A stretch of DNA of 64,000 bases from Acanthochlamys bracteata (lineage: Eukaryota > Streptophyta > Magnoliopsida > Pandanales > Velloziaceae). Shown piece by piece: positions 25,025-37,536 of the stretch. The stretch spans positions 3,690,501 to 3,754,500 of the forward strand of contig CM034131.1 in NCBI GenBank assembly GCA_019914995.1, given 5' to 3'. Positions within the stretch are counted from its first letter, which is position 1, and each line of letters opens with the position of its first letter. A program made the position numbers and the translations under genes. Under the pieces are notes generated by a model. It was not told the origin of the DNA. It made no database searches and saw only the letters and a list, made by a program, of their open reading frames with translations.

Positions 25025-25800
25025 GGATATAGGTACCACACTTGTAGATTTCCTCGAGCATGTAAAGTATCTTTGATTTGCATTTGATATTCAACAACGT
25101 CGCCAGAATATTCTCAATAATAGTTTTGTTAGAACACATAATATTAAGATTGTGCTGCATAAGTAAGTGCATAAAATGAGACAACTCATAAAATATATCC
25201 TTCCTTTGACCGAAAGAACTGTGTCTAGTTACTTACTTTATTTGACAGGAGACTTCCAGTTAATGAGAAAAAATGTAATACTTTCTGAATAATCTTCTAC
25301 CTTTAACATCACTGTACTTTCATCATGATTCGTTGTGTCTCTCACACTTATCTAATTTGACTAATTCTTTTCTAAAACACACAACTATACTTCCATTTAG
25401 AAATTAGCTCTCATCCGAATCTCAAATCTCGCAATACCTTTTATCCTTATGATATAATGATGGGATTTAATGGCTTCCAGGAGCAATATCACAAAATTAG
25501 TACAGAATATCATCGCTCACCTTGTTGGCTTCTCTATTTCTCACTCTTAACATTAAACAAAGTCATGATGAATGAAAATAAAGAATGCCCTATACTACCC
25601 GATAGTAGTGGTATTTGAACATCACTTAATAAGGCATTCAATCTATCAAGTTCAATATCGTTCTTTATCTTTTGGAAAGTATCTTCCTCAGCTTACACCA
25701 AAGAACAAATTTTTATTCATAATTTAGAATATTTCAAACTACTTTTCATCCTCATTATCACTCTCAACCTCGTTTATCGGAATATTATTCGTTACTCTCT
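25025..25800 (-). pseudogene. CACTA (En/Spm, TNP2-type) transposase relic
   Basis: The minus-strand reading around 25200-25060 gives KDIFYELSHFMHLLMQHNLN then IIENILATLLNIKCKSK. This parallels the TNP2 block K-S-I-F-F-E-L-P-Y-W ... R-H-N-L-D-V-M-H-I-E-K-N-V ... LLNI-x-GK-x-K. A second piece at about 25640-25560 (LLSDVQIPLLSGSIGHSLFS) resembles the N-terminal P-L-Y-x-G-C block. Frame breaks and stops are frequent. The gypsy solo LTR lies directly at its 3' side. Confidence 0.6.
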
Positions 25801-26520
25801 TCCTCGGTGAAAACATCTCACCTTGATTTGCCCATACGGTATACCCTAACATAATTTTTTTTATTACTAAGTGCATTTGAATCCTTTCTCACATTTCAAT
25901 TCCTAGACCATCGCAGGCAAATTTAATAAGTTGTTAACCTCATTTAATATATTCTTTGCTCACTTTCTAGTAATTCTTATCCAACTATTGGTCATTTCTA
26001 CAAGAACTAGTTGAGTTATTCCATTTGTTGTAATCTTTTTCATAGTGATATTGAACGATACAATTAAATGTAAGCTCTTTTATAGTATTATGTTTGCATC
26101 AATAATATTATAGTATTGGATGCTCACATTTCAATCCCTATACCATTACTTTTGTAATGTTATTATTAATATGTCAAATTTTGATTAGGGACCCTTCTAT
26201 TATTGTTACAAACATGCAAATATATGTTTGTATATATTAATTTCTAAATTAATTAATGTTGGAAAAGTATGCTTAACAAAGACAACCAAATGTTGGAGAG
26301 GAGTCAAATGATTGGAGCCGGAGCAGGACAACGTCACAAGAAAGAGCACTGCAACACGAGTGCACGATGGGAGCTGGGAGGTACCAGAGATATGGGAGTG
26401 CAAGCAAAGAGGATTAAACTCGCATGCTGAAAAGCAGCACGAGGAGCGAAAGAACTAGCTAGATAAGAAAAATAAAATGGTTCTATTCAAGTAGGAAGAA
26501 ACTCAATGTATTAATCAAAC
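25801..26520. other. Unassigned DNA, probably decayed transposon sequence
   Basis: May continue the CACTA relic upstream. 26260-26460 is a G-rich segment with an open minus-strand frame but no recognised product. Confidence 0.3.
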
Positions 26521-26529
26521 AACGGTGAC

Positions 26530-26700
26530 CGGCAAAACAATCACTCTTTGCCATTAGTTTACATTGGCAGCAAAAAAAGTTGGTCGACATTATTTTTTCT
26601 TTACCATATTAGGGACCAACCTTTAGTTGCGGTTGCTAATAATGTTAAAAATATTAAAGTGAAAAAAGTTGCTACTAACTTTTCAATGAAATGTAAATAG
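26530..26700. repeat. CACTA-like subterminal repeat fragment
   Basis: Phrases such as TTAGGGACCAACCTTTAGTT, GTTGCTAATAATG and AAGTTGCTACTAACTTT resemble the 'ttagtcggt / ttgctaac' subterminal repeats of plant CACTA elements. No terminal CACTA is seen. Confidence 0.35.
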
Positions 26701-27640
26701 TTGGATATAATTTAAAACTAGTATAGATCATTTTGATAAATTTTTATATAAAGTTTAATAATTTCTATACTAGACCATAATATATGATTGAACATACTTT
26801 TTGTGTAAGTCGGAACACTAAATTAATATGCGATTATGAAAATTTGTGTGGACCATGTTGTTGCGATAATATATGCAATTGCTTATATCTTCTATTTAAT
26901 CCTAACTAGTGTCTGAATTGAGGGAAAGAGATTTAAACACTATACAAATAGTTAACTTTCATACTAATTATATTTTACCTCATATTACTTACGTACATGC
27001 TCTTACCTTATTCGATAGATAGAAAATCTAAGCTGTTGAATGCATTCCATACCATTGCTTAAACAAAAATTCATAAAATTTGGATGTAATTTATTTGCAT
27101 AATAAAAATTGTTAAGTTTTATATGTTCATTGATTATCTCATGTGATGGAATATAAATAATTACAAAAATTCGTTAAAACTTTGCCATGGCTAGGAATTC
27201 TTTGACAAACGATACATTGATTACATTCCATATTGCCATACTTATGCTCCTTAACTGTGTCAGCCACCATTCGGTCTACTATATCAATTCATAGGTAATC
27301 ACCATTATCTAATGGACACTTTCTAAATTCAAATTTACTAAAGATTACTTACTCATTTTATACTCGCAAAATTAGTTCCCCTTACTATACACAAATCAAT
27401 ATTCTTCCGGTGGTTAGAAATGGTCGATTTAGAATAATTGGTATGTTTCGATCATTTTCCATATCTAGTGTAATAAAATTAACACTAGCACATAAATAAC
27501 TATCAATCCTAATTCGTACGTTTAGAAATGGTCGCTTAGAATAATTGCTACATTTACAATGGTTGTCTTTGCTTCTCCCAATCCTAATTTCCTCTAAATA
27601 GAAAATGCATTAAATTAACACAACACATTAATAACATAAA
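26701..27640. other. AT-rich intergenic DNA with a short repeated phrase
   Basis: A 20-plus-bp phrase, TTTAGAAATGGTCG followed by (A/C)TTAGAATAATTG, occurs near 27413 and again near 27521, about 110 bp apart. Otherwise nothing is recognised. Confidence 0.35.
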
Positions 27641-27649
27641 ACTTTTCAA

Positions 27650-29450
27650 AGCAAGAGTTTTCAATACTTTAAGGTATGGTAACACTCCCTAAATCATTTA
27701 GCATTTTTGACAAATAATCCGCGGTTCGCATCACTGTTTTATAGACTCTAGTTTCCATTCGTTGGAGAAAATCTCTTTCATGAACTTTACATAGCTTGGC
27801 ACTTTCCAACACCTCTATAAGAGGAATGTTAAATACAACATTTTAAACACACTGAGTAAATTGGAAATTACTTATGCGACTGTTTTTCTTCAGAGATCTT
27901 AAGAAATGGAGTCGATGGCACATTAGCGTTTGCCGGTACTGTTGCTTGAACTATGGAACCTTCAAGATTTCTTCTTTAGCTGACTTAGTGGCATTCTCTA
28001 GTGATTCTTCAATGTTCAATTCACCTGGAACTGTCAATTCATACTGAAAAAATTCAACATGTTCAATTGACTTAGTGATATTTATGTTGCAGTTCGATTT
28101 GCTATTCGTTTTTGGAATTTCGATGAGCTTCCAACTTTATAGAGCAATTGAATGCACTTGCTCCTTAGGATTTACCTCACTGTTGCTTAGAAAAGAATCT
28201 TATGGACTTCTAGATAACAAGCATGCCATTTGACTCATTTGCACCTCAAGGTTTCCCATAGAAGCAGCTTGATTTTACAAAGTTGTTTCTATTTTTGTCA
28301 TGAACTGAAACGTTGTTGTCATAAACTGATCAGTTTTTGTTATGAATTAGGAAGTATTCATGGTGAGTTAGGCAGGGTTACCTTCATGCGGTGTTTCCTT
28401 TACCGGTTGCTGCTGGAATTCGGGGTAGTTCCTAATTTATTTTGGTGATTACTTTATGAAAAATTTGAATGATCTTGTCAATCTAAATTATTTGTATTAG
28501 AGTATGGTATGTCTGGTTGCCAATTAAAGTTAGGCACTCATTGCACTTGTTCAAAAGAGGATGGTGAGAATGTGCTTATGAAAGTCAACACTAGCATGAT
28601 TTTTCCCACACAATTCACAAACTTTAGTAGGAGTTTGAATTGCTTTATCTAGCTTCCGAGCTGTTTGGACAACGTCCTTATTTGTGTAGTTGATGCTATG
28701 ATGAAATCAACTTGGTGTACTATTACTACCCATATTCTCATTGAACATGAAAGTCATTGATAGTTATTTGCCACTATTTCCTCTAACAACTCATAGCTTC
28801 ATCTTGTGCTTAGTCAATGCTCCATTCACTACTGCATCAACAATTGTTCTAGTTATTCAACTCACCCCTTTGAAGAATGTTTAGACTTGCAGCCACTTTT
28901 GCAAATCATAGTAAGGGCACTTTCTTAGCATGTATTATACATCTCTCACACCTCATACAAATACCGAATAATAAATTGATTAAAGATTATGATGTAATTC
29001 CTCATCTTTGCAGTTGTTGCATGATCGAAAAACTTGAGCAAGAACTTTTTCTAATGCCTCCCCAGTGTAATGGTATAGGGAGGAAGTGAATTCAACCATT
29101 TATTTGCCTCATCCTTAAATGAAAATGAGAGGTTTCTTGACCTTATTGCATCACCCCAAGTACCTTTATTTTGAGAGTGTCGCATTTCGAAAGAAAGTTA
29201 GCAATGTGAGCGTATGAGTTGTCGTTGGGCAAGCCATCAATAACATAGAAGTTTGGACATTTAGATGATTGTGGATTTTATGTCAAAACTATTTGCTAGA
29301 ATTGCCAATGTCTACTTTATTGAGCACCATTGGCAGTAGGCAAGGCGTAATCTCTCAAACTCCCCCATTTTCAAGTTCCTGCATCTACTCTACTATAGTA
29401 GTTTGCACATCTTTGAGAAATTCTTTTATTTTTTGTTGATAACCCCCTAA
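27650..29450 (-). pseudogene. Athila-type Ty3/gypsy gag and protease-start relic
   Basis: Minus-strand pieces, in order from the right: a capsid block with KWLNSLPPYTIT (about 29100), KCPYYDLQKWLQV (about 28900), YELLEEIVANNYQ (about 28790), a zinc-finger start VCELCGKNHASVDF (about 28620), SMGNLEVQMSQMACLLSR (about 28240) and the pre-protease stretch with YVKFMKEIFSNEWKLES (about 27780). This order is that of Athila/Tat gag-pol. Single-base shifts and stops occur every few dozen codons, so the element is long dead. Reverse transcriptase and integrase are not seen. Confidence 0.8.
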
Positions 29451-29589
29451 TTGCATGTTCAATCCTCAGATAGGAAGTCTCAACAATAATGCTTCTGGAG
29501 TTTCACACATACTATGCAATGAACTTGAAAGAAATTAAAGAAATAAAGTTTGAATTAAAACTATAGTTAATTCAAATTGATATTAATAA

Positions 29590-29780
29590 ACAAAGCAATC
29601 ACCAGTAACGACATTAAAAACTTGTTACATTTGTAAATGTACGAGTCTCACAAGTAGTGCATGATAAAAAAAGTATCGTTCCTATGAGAAATTATTGACT
29701 TATTAAATACTGAAAATAACAAATCTTAGATTTAGTTAAATAAACGATTTAAGAAAAGTGAATGCCAAAGTTAAAGAAAA
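29590..29780 (-). other. Leader region of the Athila-type relic
   Basis: The minus strand reads CTTGTGAGACTCGTACATTT ... AACAAGTTTTTAATGTCGTTAC, a decayed form of the 'acttgcaa...caagttttTGGCGCCGTTGCCGG' leader that precedes gag in Athila/Tat elements. Position and strand agree with the gag relic to its left. Confidence 0.5.
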
Positions 29781-29929
29781 TAGAACAAACTAAAACTAAC
29801 ACTTACAATATTTCAAGAAGAAAAGAAGAGAAACGGCAATTCGCTTGACCGATCTGATTATTCAAAGTTTTATTCTCTCATGCTTCGTTTTATATTGTTT
29901 TATCTAAAAAATATGAACTAAGCTGTCTT

Positions 29930-30640
29930 TTATTAGGGTTATGATGTGAAGTATGAAGATTTAATTCTTTATTTTAAACTATTCAAAATTTTATAATTTC
30001 ATATTGAGTGTTCATTATTCTGCTTATGATTGTTAGTATTTCACTAATAATCAGTTCATTCGAGATTTATACTGACATAGAGATTTGATACATACATTAG
30101 TCTTTATAATGATACATGAATTGAATTGGAAATAAAGATGCACTTTCATGGTTACTAGGGATAATTTATGATGTCATCAATCTTATAAGCTTTTTTGTAT
30201 ATTAATTCGCATAGCGACATAGTTTCTTAATGCATAGAAGTATTTTTGTTATAATTTGTGAAAGTGTATTAAAGATATTAGCAATTTACAACTATCAATA
30301 AGGATGATAATCTAAGATAGCATGAATAAAGAATTGAATTGGATTAGTTTTGATGAAATTAAATGCTGTAGAGCTTTAAATATTGAAATCTTACAAATGT
30401 TTGCCTTTACTTTGTTTGTCTTCCTTAGTTATACCATCAAATATCCTTTGATGATCATTTAAACAATTTAAATTACTTATCCTTGCAAGTTACTAAGTTA
30501 ATCAATCCTCATGGGAATAACACATTTCGCATTAGTTTATTATTTGTGCAACTCATACACTTGCGATAGAAACTCCTACTATTTGTTCTTGCAACGCTTG
30601 TCAAGTCAATTTCTTTCAATAAATGGTTAAAATAGGGTCG
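29930..30640 (+). repeat. Dispersed repeat, Athila-leader-like, copy 1
   Basis: Shares ordered wording with 50260-50960: TTCATTATTCTGCTTATG-type start, the TATGTTAATTC / TATATTAATTCGCATAG block, AAGTATTTTTGTTATAATTTG, TTGCCTTTACTTTGTTTGTC, AGTTAATCAATCC and TTATTTGTGCAACTCATACA. The last phrase (GCAACTCATACACTTGCGAT) resembles gypsy leaders in plus orientation, opposite to the neighbouring gag relic. Non-coding. Confidence 0.55.
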
Positions 30641-31045
30641 CAAAGGATCTTTCGATATTTGTATTTGATTTGTAATTGAATACTCTTAACTTTTAATATT
30701 TGTCGAAGTGTTTTTATTTGAATTTTGGACAGTGAGGCCTAAGTCTTGGCCGAGTCACCTAGGTTTTTGCTTATCACGTTCAGCAAATTCAAATTATTTC
30801 TGGATGCTAACAAATGGTCAAAAGTATAAGGTCGTACTGAGCCAAAAAAAGAGTAGCAAAGGGTACTTTGAGATTTGTATGTAATTTGTAAATTTGTAAA
30901 TTCTCCTAGTATAATTAACTACAGTTACATAAATGAATTTTGATTTTTCAATGTGGGAATGTTGCGCCAAGCTTTTAGATAAGCAAGCTGGATGCTTTTC
31001 CTACCGTACTCGGCAAATTCAAATTATTCATATGCAATTACATTC
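30630..31045. repeat. Two diverged direct copies, offset about 220-230 bp
   Basis: GGGTCGCAAAGGATCTTTCG (about 30635) corresponds to AGTAGCAAAGGGTACTTTGA (about 30852). TTCAGCAAATTCAAATTATT (about 30780) corresponds to CTCGGCAAATTCAAATTATT (about 31010). An old tandem duplication, unit not identified. Confidence 0.6.
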
Positions 31046-31979
31046 TTAAGCTTCTACTTACGGATTTTTTTAAACGTTAAGCCTTTTCGGCCTTTTTATT
31101 TTGAGAAATTGGGCAAAAATAAAATAACAGCTCTTCCATTTACAAAATTCAGAAGAAAACATATTTACATATTTCCTAATCAAATTGCGTGTTGTAAGCC
31201 TTGTGGTTTGGATATTTCATGAATAGCTATAAACAACTTGTACCTGCATGATAAAGTCGAATTGGTTATTCGTAGGTTTGTCTATTATTTTGTTCATGCT
31301 TACAATATTATGAACACTTCTTCCTCGATGCTTCCTGAGCTTATGACAATTTTTTTATTCTTTTGCTACCTGCATTTTTCTGAGTTACCAAGACAAAAAA
31401 ATTCGATCTTAGATCTAGGGAGGGAAGAGAACTACCACTCAGAGCGGTGGTTGGCTAGATGTATGGATTCTACATATGATTATCACAGATACTCTATTTT
31501 ATAATAATAAGAGCAATGACTGTGTCGGAGACTTCAAAGTGTCTATTTTATAATTTTCATGCAAGATTCCATCTAAAAACCTGACATGTGCAAGTCCTCA
31601 GCTGCAAATCTCATATATATATATATATATATATACATAAAACTTGAAATTGTAAGTCAACTAGCTGGACAATGTGCCCTATGGATCACTTAACTCACCG
31701 ATGATATTCAGCTTCACACTATGGAGTTATCATAGTACTAACCTTTGCTGCTGGTTTGTAGTAGACCTCTCAAATGCGATGGTAAAACCAAGCAAGCAAC
31801 AGCAATTCGTCTCGAATCTTTCAGTATTGCATTGAGATACACTATAAGTTTGATGGTGGTTATGTTAAGTCATTGCATTCCAAATACAGATCAAGAATGA
31901 ATCTTAATCTGACTTCTTGATAAAGATAACGAAAAGAAGATAATATAGATGTTTTGAAGTTTCATCTATCTGCCCGTTT
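31046..31979. other. Unassigned intergenic DNA with an AT microsatellite
   Basis: A (TA)n run lies at about 31610-31636. Frames at 30992-31222 and 31238-31504 show no recognisable protein. Confidence 0.4.
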
Positions 31980-32690
31980 ACAGTGATCCCACAAGATGTT
32001 TTTATTTTACGCATTGCCATTTTTCCTCTTTCTTTTTCTCGTTGTTACTTTTCTCCGTCTCTCCCAAGCTGGCAAAATTCAATCTCTACTAAAACCTTTT
32101 ACCCAATGCTTTCGTTTTTCCTCCTTCTTTCAATTTCTCTCAATAGTTACTCATTTACGCAGCCAATCGTAAACCTTACCGTGGTCGAAACCTTCAATCG
32201 CCATCTGACGATCGACAATTTAGAACCCACAATCATTATTTTCTCGTCTTTTTCTTCTCTTCCTACTCCTTCAACAATTTTATCAATTACAACCGCCACC
32301 ACTTTACCATCATTCGTCGCGGATAGGAGAGAACCAAGCATAAGCATCATGAAATCAGGTCAATTTTTATTTTCATGGTTGGTGTTTCCACTAACAAGGA
32401 AGAATTAGAAGGAGATCGAGAATGAGCAAATTATAATGCAAATTCTAAATTAATTTTATTGTTTGATTTCAAATCAAATGCAATTTTGATTGTGGATGTT
32501 TCAAGATATATTAGTAAGGGAGCTAGAAAAATTAAAAAATGTGAGCTTCTTTGCATATATTTGTTTTTATTTTATTATCTATTTTTCTTTTTGTAATTAT
32601 TTTATTTTTTGTTTTCATAGTTGGTATTACGGTTGCCGCAAAGAACTAAGAGTAGCTCAAGCACCATTAGAGAAGAAGGGAATAGAAATT
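31980..32690 (+). repeat. Left copy of a diverged long inverted repeat
   Basis: Matches the reverse complement of about 35770-36480 in order: ACCCAATGC, TTTTCCTCC, CGACAATTTAGAACC / CGACAATTCGGAATC, TCTTCTCTTCCTACTCC, TCGTCGCGGATAGGA / TCGTCGCGGGTAGGA, AAATGCAATTTTGATTGTGG / AAATGCAAATTTGATTGTGA, and AGCACC...GAAGAAGGGA. An open frame of 141 codons (31983-32408) is Ser/Phe/Leu-rich with no recognised domain and is probably incidental. It may be a long TIR of a Mutator-like element, or two copies of another repeat. Confidence 0.6.
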
Positions 32691-35203
32691 TTATTTTATG
32701 ATTGCTGATTAAAAACCTTTACAGATATGATTTTGAATTTATACCTACAGATTTTTGTGAATGCCGAATGATGATCGTTTGCAACTCCATAACAACGTCA
32801 TCCATCAAACTTAGGCATCAATGAAAGTAATGTAATATAAATGTTCTATATGACATGGAAAATGTAGTTCCAAACATGTTTGGTATGTATCTAGTTGTGA
32901 GAACTTATTGATGTATCTTCTTTCTGATTATTTTGGTTATCAAATCACACTCTACAATCCAAAAAAGAATTACTATAAAAGTTGTGTATTCCAAATTCTT
33001 GTGGTGAAAAGTTTTTGATGTATCTTGTTTGTGCTTGATGAAATTTAAAAAAAAAGAGTACTTTTACTTTAAAATGTTTGAAGTGTTTGAAGATTACATA
33101 TAGTTTTCAGTGAAATGGATTATTAAGATTACAATATAGCTTTGAATGGAATGTATTATTACATTAGCATGGTCTCTTCTAGGAGAATAAACCAAAAAAT
33201 TAAAAAGAAAAAAGAGAAAGCAAAAAATGCTATATATAATTGCAGAATGCAATTTTTGTCATTACCATGTCATCCATACTTTTTCGCTCAAACAATTTTG
33301 TCAATCAAATCACAAAGGAAGGTAACTGTGATTGTAAACATTCACTTTCATAGAATTTCCTATGGACACTATCGAAGATTTTTCAGGAGATATGAGATAT
33401 ACCGGATTATTTTTTTGTTTAGTGCTAGAAGAAATGGGGTTAACAACTATAAATCTGAATGTGATGGTGGTACAATAAGTTTTCATGATAATGCTGAGAT
33501 AGTTAGAAATACCCAACTCCAGTGGTTTTCAACCAACTGATTTATGAAACAGTTGCAACCGATAAGGGATACCAATCGATATTGTATAAGAATTATCACA
33601 GTGGCTCAAAAAAATAAGGAAGACTAATGATCGATAAGAGTTTTAGTTGACGATCATATACTATCAATGAGAGCCTCTGTGAGACTATTGAAACCTCTCA
33701 AGTTTTGGTTTTCAATCCTAAAATCTCACAAATGAAATGAAGAAATTAAAAACGGAGGGTCTATAAGGAAAGTATTAGAATAAAACGAAGTTTCGAGTGA
33801 ACCATTTCAAGAGTCAAACTGAAAGTATGCAGAAGATGTGCATACTATAACAAGTCTGGTATTAAATATAACAAACAAAATTGTCCTAATAATATTGCTA
33901 GAAAGAGAAGACAAATAAGTATAATCAATTACTTAGTTTTGATATCTATAATATTTAACTTTTGTTTTTTTGAAATCAAACCTTTCTCTTAGCATTTGGC
34001 ATGACTTTCATACTTGAAGGTATTAGTAGAGATGATGTTGAAGGTAATAGTGAATATAAGGATACAAGTGAAGACAAAGAGTTATATTGAAGAGTTAGGT
34101 ATTCATTTACAATGGGATGATCAAATTATTTTGGCATTTCGGATTACCATTTAGGATTTCATTGTATTCAATCTTTTGAAGTTGCATTTTGTAAGGAGTA
34201 TTTTGTTATGTGCAACTATTGTGTATAATCTTCTCAAGTTATATTGTACCGTTACTAACTTTGGCATTTCCAAAGTTTGTCTCTACTAATTAGAAACCTA
34301 TATCTTAATTTATGAGAAAATTTGATAAATAATAAATAAAAGAACATTGAAAAAAATATTATGTTAATTTTAGAAGAAGTATTTGATAAAATTAATAAAA
34401 AAGAATAAAACTTTAGCTGCAAAGGAATATGTGATAAATTTGAAAATCATAATTACATATGATTCCGTTCACTTTAACATTCACTTTAGCAGTAAACGAG
34501 CTAACCACCTGTAACCAGCATGACAATCACATTTGAATATTGCTCACTGCCATCATTTACATTTAAATATTCACCTCTAATCATATATCACTGCCAACTA
34601 GCAGTATATACACGCTTGAATATTCACATCTAATCATAGCTCACTGCTAACACTCACACTTAGAGCATTCACTTGAACATTCATGAACAATAAAACATTA
34701 GATTCACAGTTATTTTGAAGCCAAAGTCATCCATATTCTTTTCACGTCCAAAAGTTATTCACATTCCATTCAAATGCTAAAGTCACAACATTTCAGATAT
34801 TAAGCAATATTACAGATGCATCTACAAATTTTCATAACCAACTTAAATGCAACAATTACAAGTTTTCATAACACTTATCTTGCATACTACATGCACATTC
34901 CAGACATGGCTCAGTTTATAGATATCATTCACCCAAAACATACTAAAACAACACTGATCGCCACGGCGCAGTTGACAGCATACTAAGATCATGTTTGGGG
35001 GTGCTTATTATCTCCTTATCTTCTCCTTTTCATTTCAACTTTTTATTTCAATTGACAACATACTTTCCTTTCGGTGCGCAAGTAGCTTCTTCAAGTATTA
35101 CCTCTTCCATCTCAGCATTTGCATGAATGCTCAAAATAAACATTAGCCATTACGAATATGCCACCTCCATCCCAAAGTTAAAAATACCATCACAATATAT
35201 ATA
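32691..35203. other. Interval between the inverted repeat arms, no gene supported
   Basis: Frames at 33142-33540 and elsewhere are not recognisable. 34520-34670 contains three loose repeats of TTGAATATTCACATCTAATC with CATAGCTCACTGC. No transposase is visible. Confidence 0.4.
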
Positions 35204-35515
35204 TAAGAGCACCCCACTTCTTTGGGCACCATTTTTCAAAAAAGTGCATAAAATTTTGAAGTATAATCTACACTGTTGGATATAAAAATTATGAGTTATA
35301 AACACGGTGATAAAATTTTAATAAAATCAGATCATGAATCGATCTCCACCAAATCTCTTGATCAAAATAACATAAAAAGCAAAACGAAAAAAAAATATCT
35401 TTATCCAACTTTTTTATTTATATCAGTTGATGAAAAGCAGGATGAAAGTTGATTCGTATTCGAATTGAGTTTATCAGTATATTTTTTATTATAGTTCTTC
35501 ATATATACAAGTTAT
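35204..35515. repeat. Foldback element, diverged copy
   Basis: The left arm (TAAGAGCACCCCACTTCTT ... CACTGTTGGATATAAAAATT ... ATCAGATCATGAATCGATCT) and a decayed right arm (GAATTGAGTTTATCAGTATA ... AGTTCTTCATAT) face each other in inverted orientation. It is related to 46628-47012 and 40275-40450. Short, non-coding. Confidence 0.65.
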
Positions 35516-35769
35516 ATATATATATTGAATGAATAATTCTATTAGCAACTTAAATACATATATATACTAGTTGTACCTTTTCCTTTCTTTCTGTGGACAC
35601 TGACACTCTTACTCCTGACAGCTGATCAAACTTTAAGAACCATCATTCAAAAAATAAATAATAATAACAATAAATAATACTAATAATAATAATAAATCAA
35701 TAATATAATAAAAGACGAATAGATAGCATCAATATATTATAGCAATTTTTAGGTTAAACTACGGTCAGC

Positions 35770-36480
35770 CTCATCCCTTCTTGTCTGCAGGTGCTCTAGC
35801 TCCTCCAAATTCACCACGGCTACTAGAAACGCCAACCTTCAAACAAAAAAAGCAAAAAAAAGAAAAACGCAAAATAAAACATATTCATAAATATAGTAAA
35901 AACTCTCACAACCCTTTTAAAAACAATCAAAAACATTCACAATCAAATTTGCATTTAATTGAAATCAAATAGAGCAAAGAATTGAATATCAAATACTAAC
36001 CTACTCACTCTTTGTTTTTACAGGTGCTCAAACTCCTAGTTCTTCCTTGCCACTAGAAACACTAACAAAAATTATATATATAAAATAACAAATAATAGTA
36101 CAATTTTGAGAAAATCATAGTATCACAATGATGGTGCTGATTTAGGCATAATTTCAAGACTGTGGCGCTTAATTCGGTCCTACCCGCGACGAATAGTTGT
36201 TAGTTACCAGTGGAATGTCAAGAGAAAGAGGATTGTGAATGATATTGTCGATTGGCGCTTGTGGGAGTAGGAAGAGAAGGTGGAGAAGATAATAACAATT
36301 TCAGATTCCGAATTGTCGATCGTTGATTGATGGTTTTGGTTGCAATAAATGAGAAACAATCCTAAAAATGAAGGAGAGAGGAAAAAAGATTGCATTGGGT
36401 AAAGAACTTGGTTGGAGATCGATTTTCATAGGTTTAGGAGAAGCAACCACAAGTGGACTCAGAAAAGACACAGAGAAGGA
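35770..36480 (-). repeat. Right copy of the diverged long inverted repeat
   Basis: Reverse complement of the 31980-32690 copy (see there). Here the frame is broken differently, which argues against either copy coding a conserved protein. Confidence 0.6.
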
Positions 36481-37536
36481 AGGGAGAGAAGAAGAAATAG
36501 TAGAAATATGACAAAAGTAAATAAAAATTCTTATAGGATCACTTTAAACTATATGAAAAATTAGAGCGATAGAAAATAAGAAAAGAAGATATTTTGAGTA
36601 TTGAAAAAATAATTTATAAGATTAATGAAAATATGAATTACCATCGCTTTTCATGATAATTTAGATTGTCGCAATTGAGGTAATCATGTTTTTTGTGGGC
36701 TTTCTGATTACCTCAATAGTTGCAACTAAAGCATGGGTTATTTTCGGAAGTTTACTTTATGTTTATGAAGCTTCTCTTCTTACTTGCATAGACAATCGAC
36801 AGAGAAAAGTGTGATATTAGAATATCGAATATACGTCACTGCTAGTATTGCACTGTGAATAATGTATCAATGTGAAGTTAGATTAATTCAAACTAATTTC
36901 TCGTATGTTTTTAATTATTTTAAGATAGTCTAATAGTTCAGATCTCATATGCTTAGATATTGTTATTCCAATTTTCTCATATAAGTGCCACTTTTGAAAG
37001 AAAGAAATAAGCCAAAAGAAGAATTTCAGAAAAATATGAGTACAAAACCTCTCTAGAAAGGGATATTATAATTTTTTAAAGAAAAACAACAATTTCAATA
37101 ACCAAATTAAAGGCAAAAGTTGGAAATCAAAAACAGAAGTACAACATCATTTATTAATACAAAAACAAAATATATTGCACAATCTATTAACTTATTTTAA
37201 TACTTTTTATTCCATAAAACCACCCAGAAAAATGAAATTCTATACACCTTTTTTTATAAATTTTAGTAAAACAAAGAAAGAAAAAGAAAATCCAAATTCT
37301 TTGCATTTTTTGAAATTTTTTTTTCAAGAAGAAACAGAAAATATGAAAAGTCAAAAAATAGAATAAAATAGAAATCACAAAGCAAGAGTGCAAGAACCTT
37401 TTATTAAATTTAATTTCTTAATTTTGAATTCATCCAAAAGAAGAAAAATAATTATTATTTTTTAGTTCCAAACGTTTTAGGGAAATTATCATGCGCACTT
37501 CAAAATAAAAACAGCCAGAACATGCATTGAGAAATA
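36481..37536. other. A-rich intergenic DNA, nothing firm seen
   Basis: Low-complexity A-rich runs at 37040-37460 produce meaningless Lys/Phe-rich frames. Confidence 0.4.

Noticed and set aside
31983-32408. Open frame of 141 codons as a possible new gene
   Set aside because: It lies in the inverted repeat arm, and the partner arm at 36.2 kb does not keep the frame.
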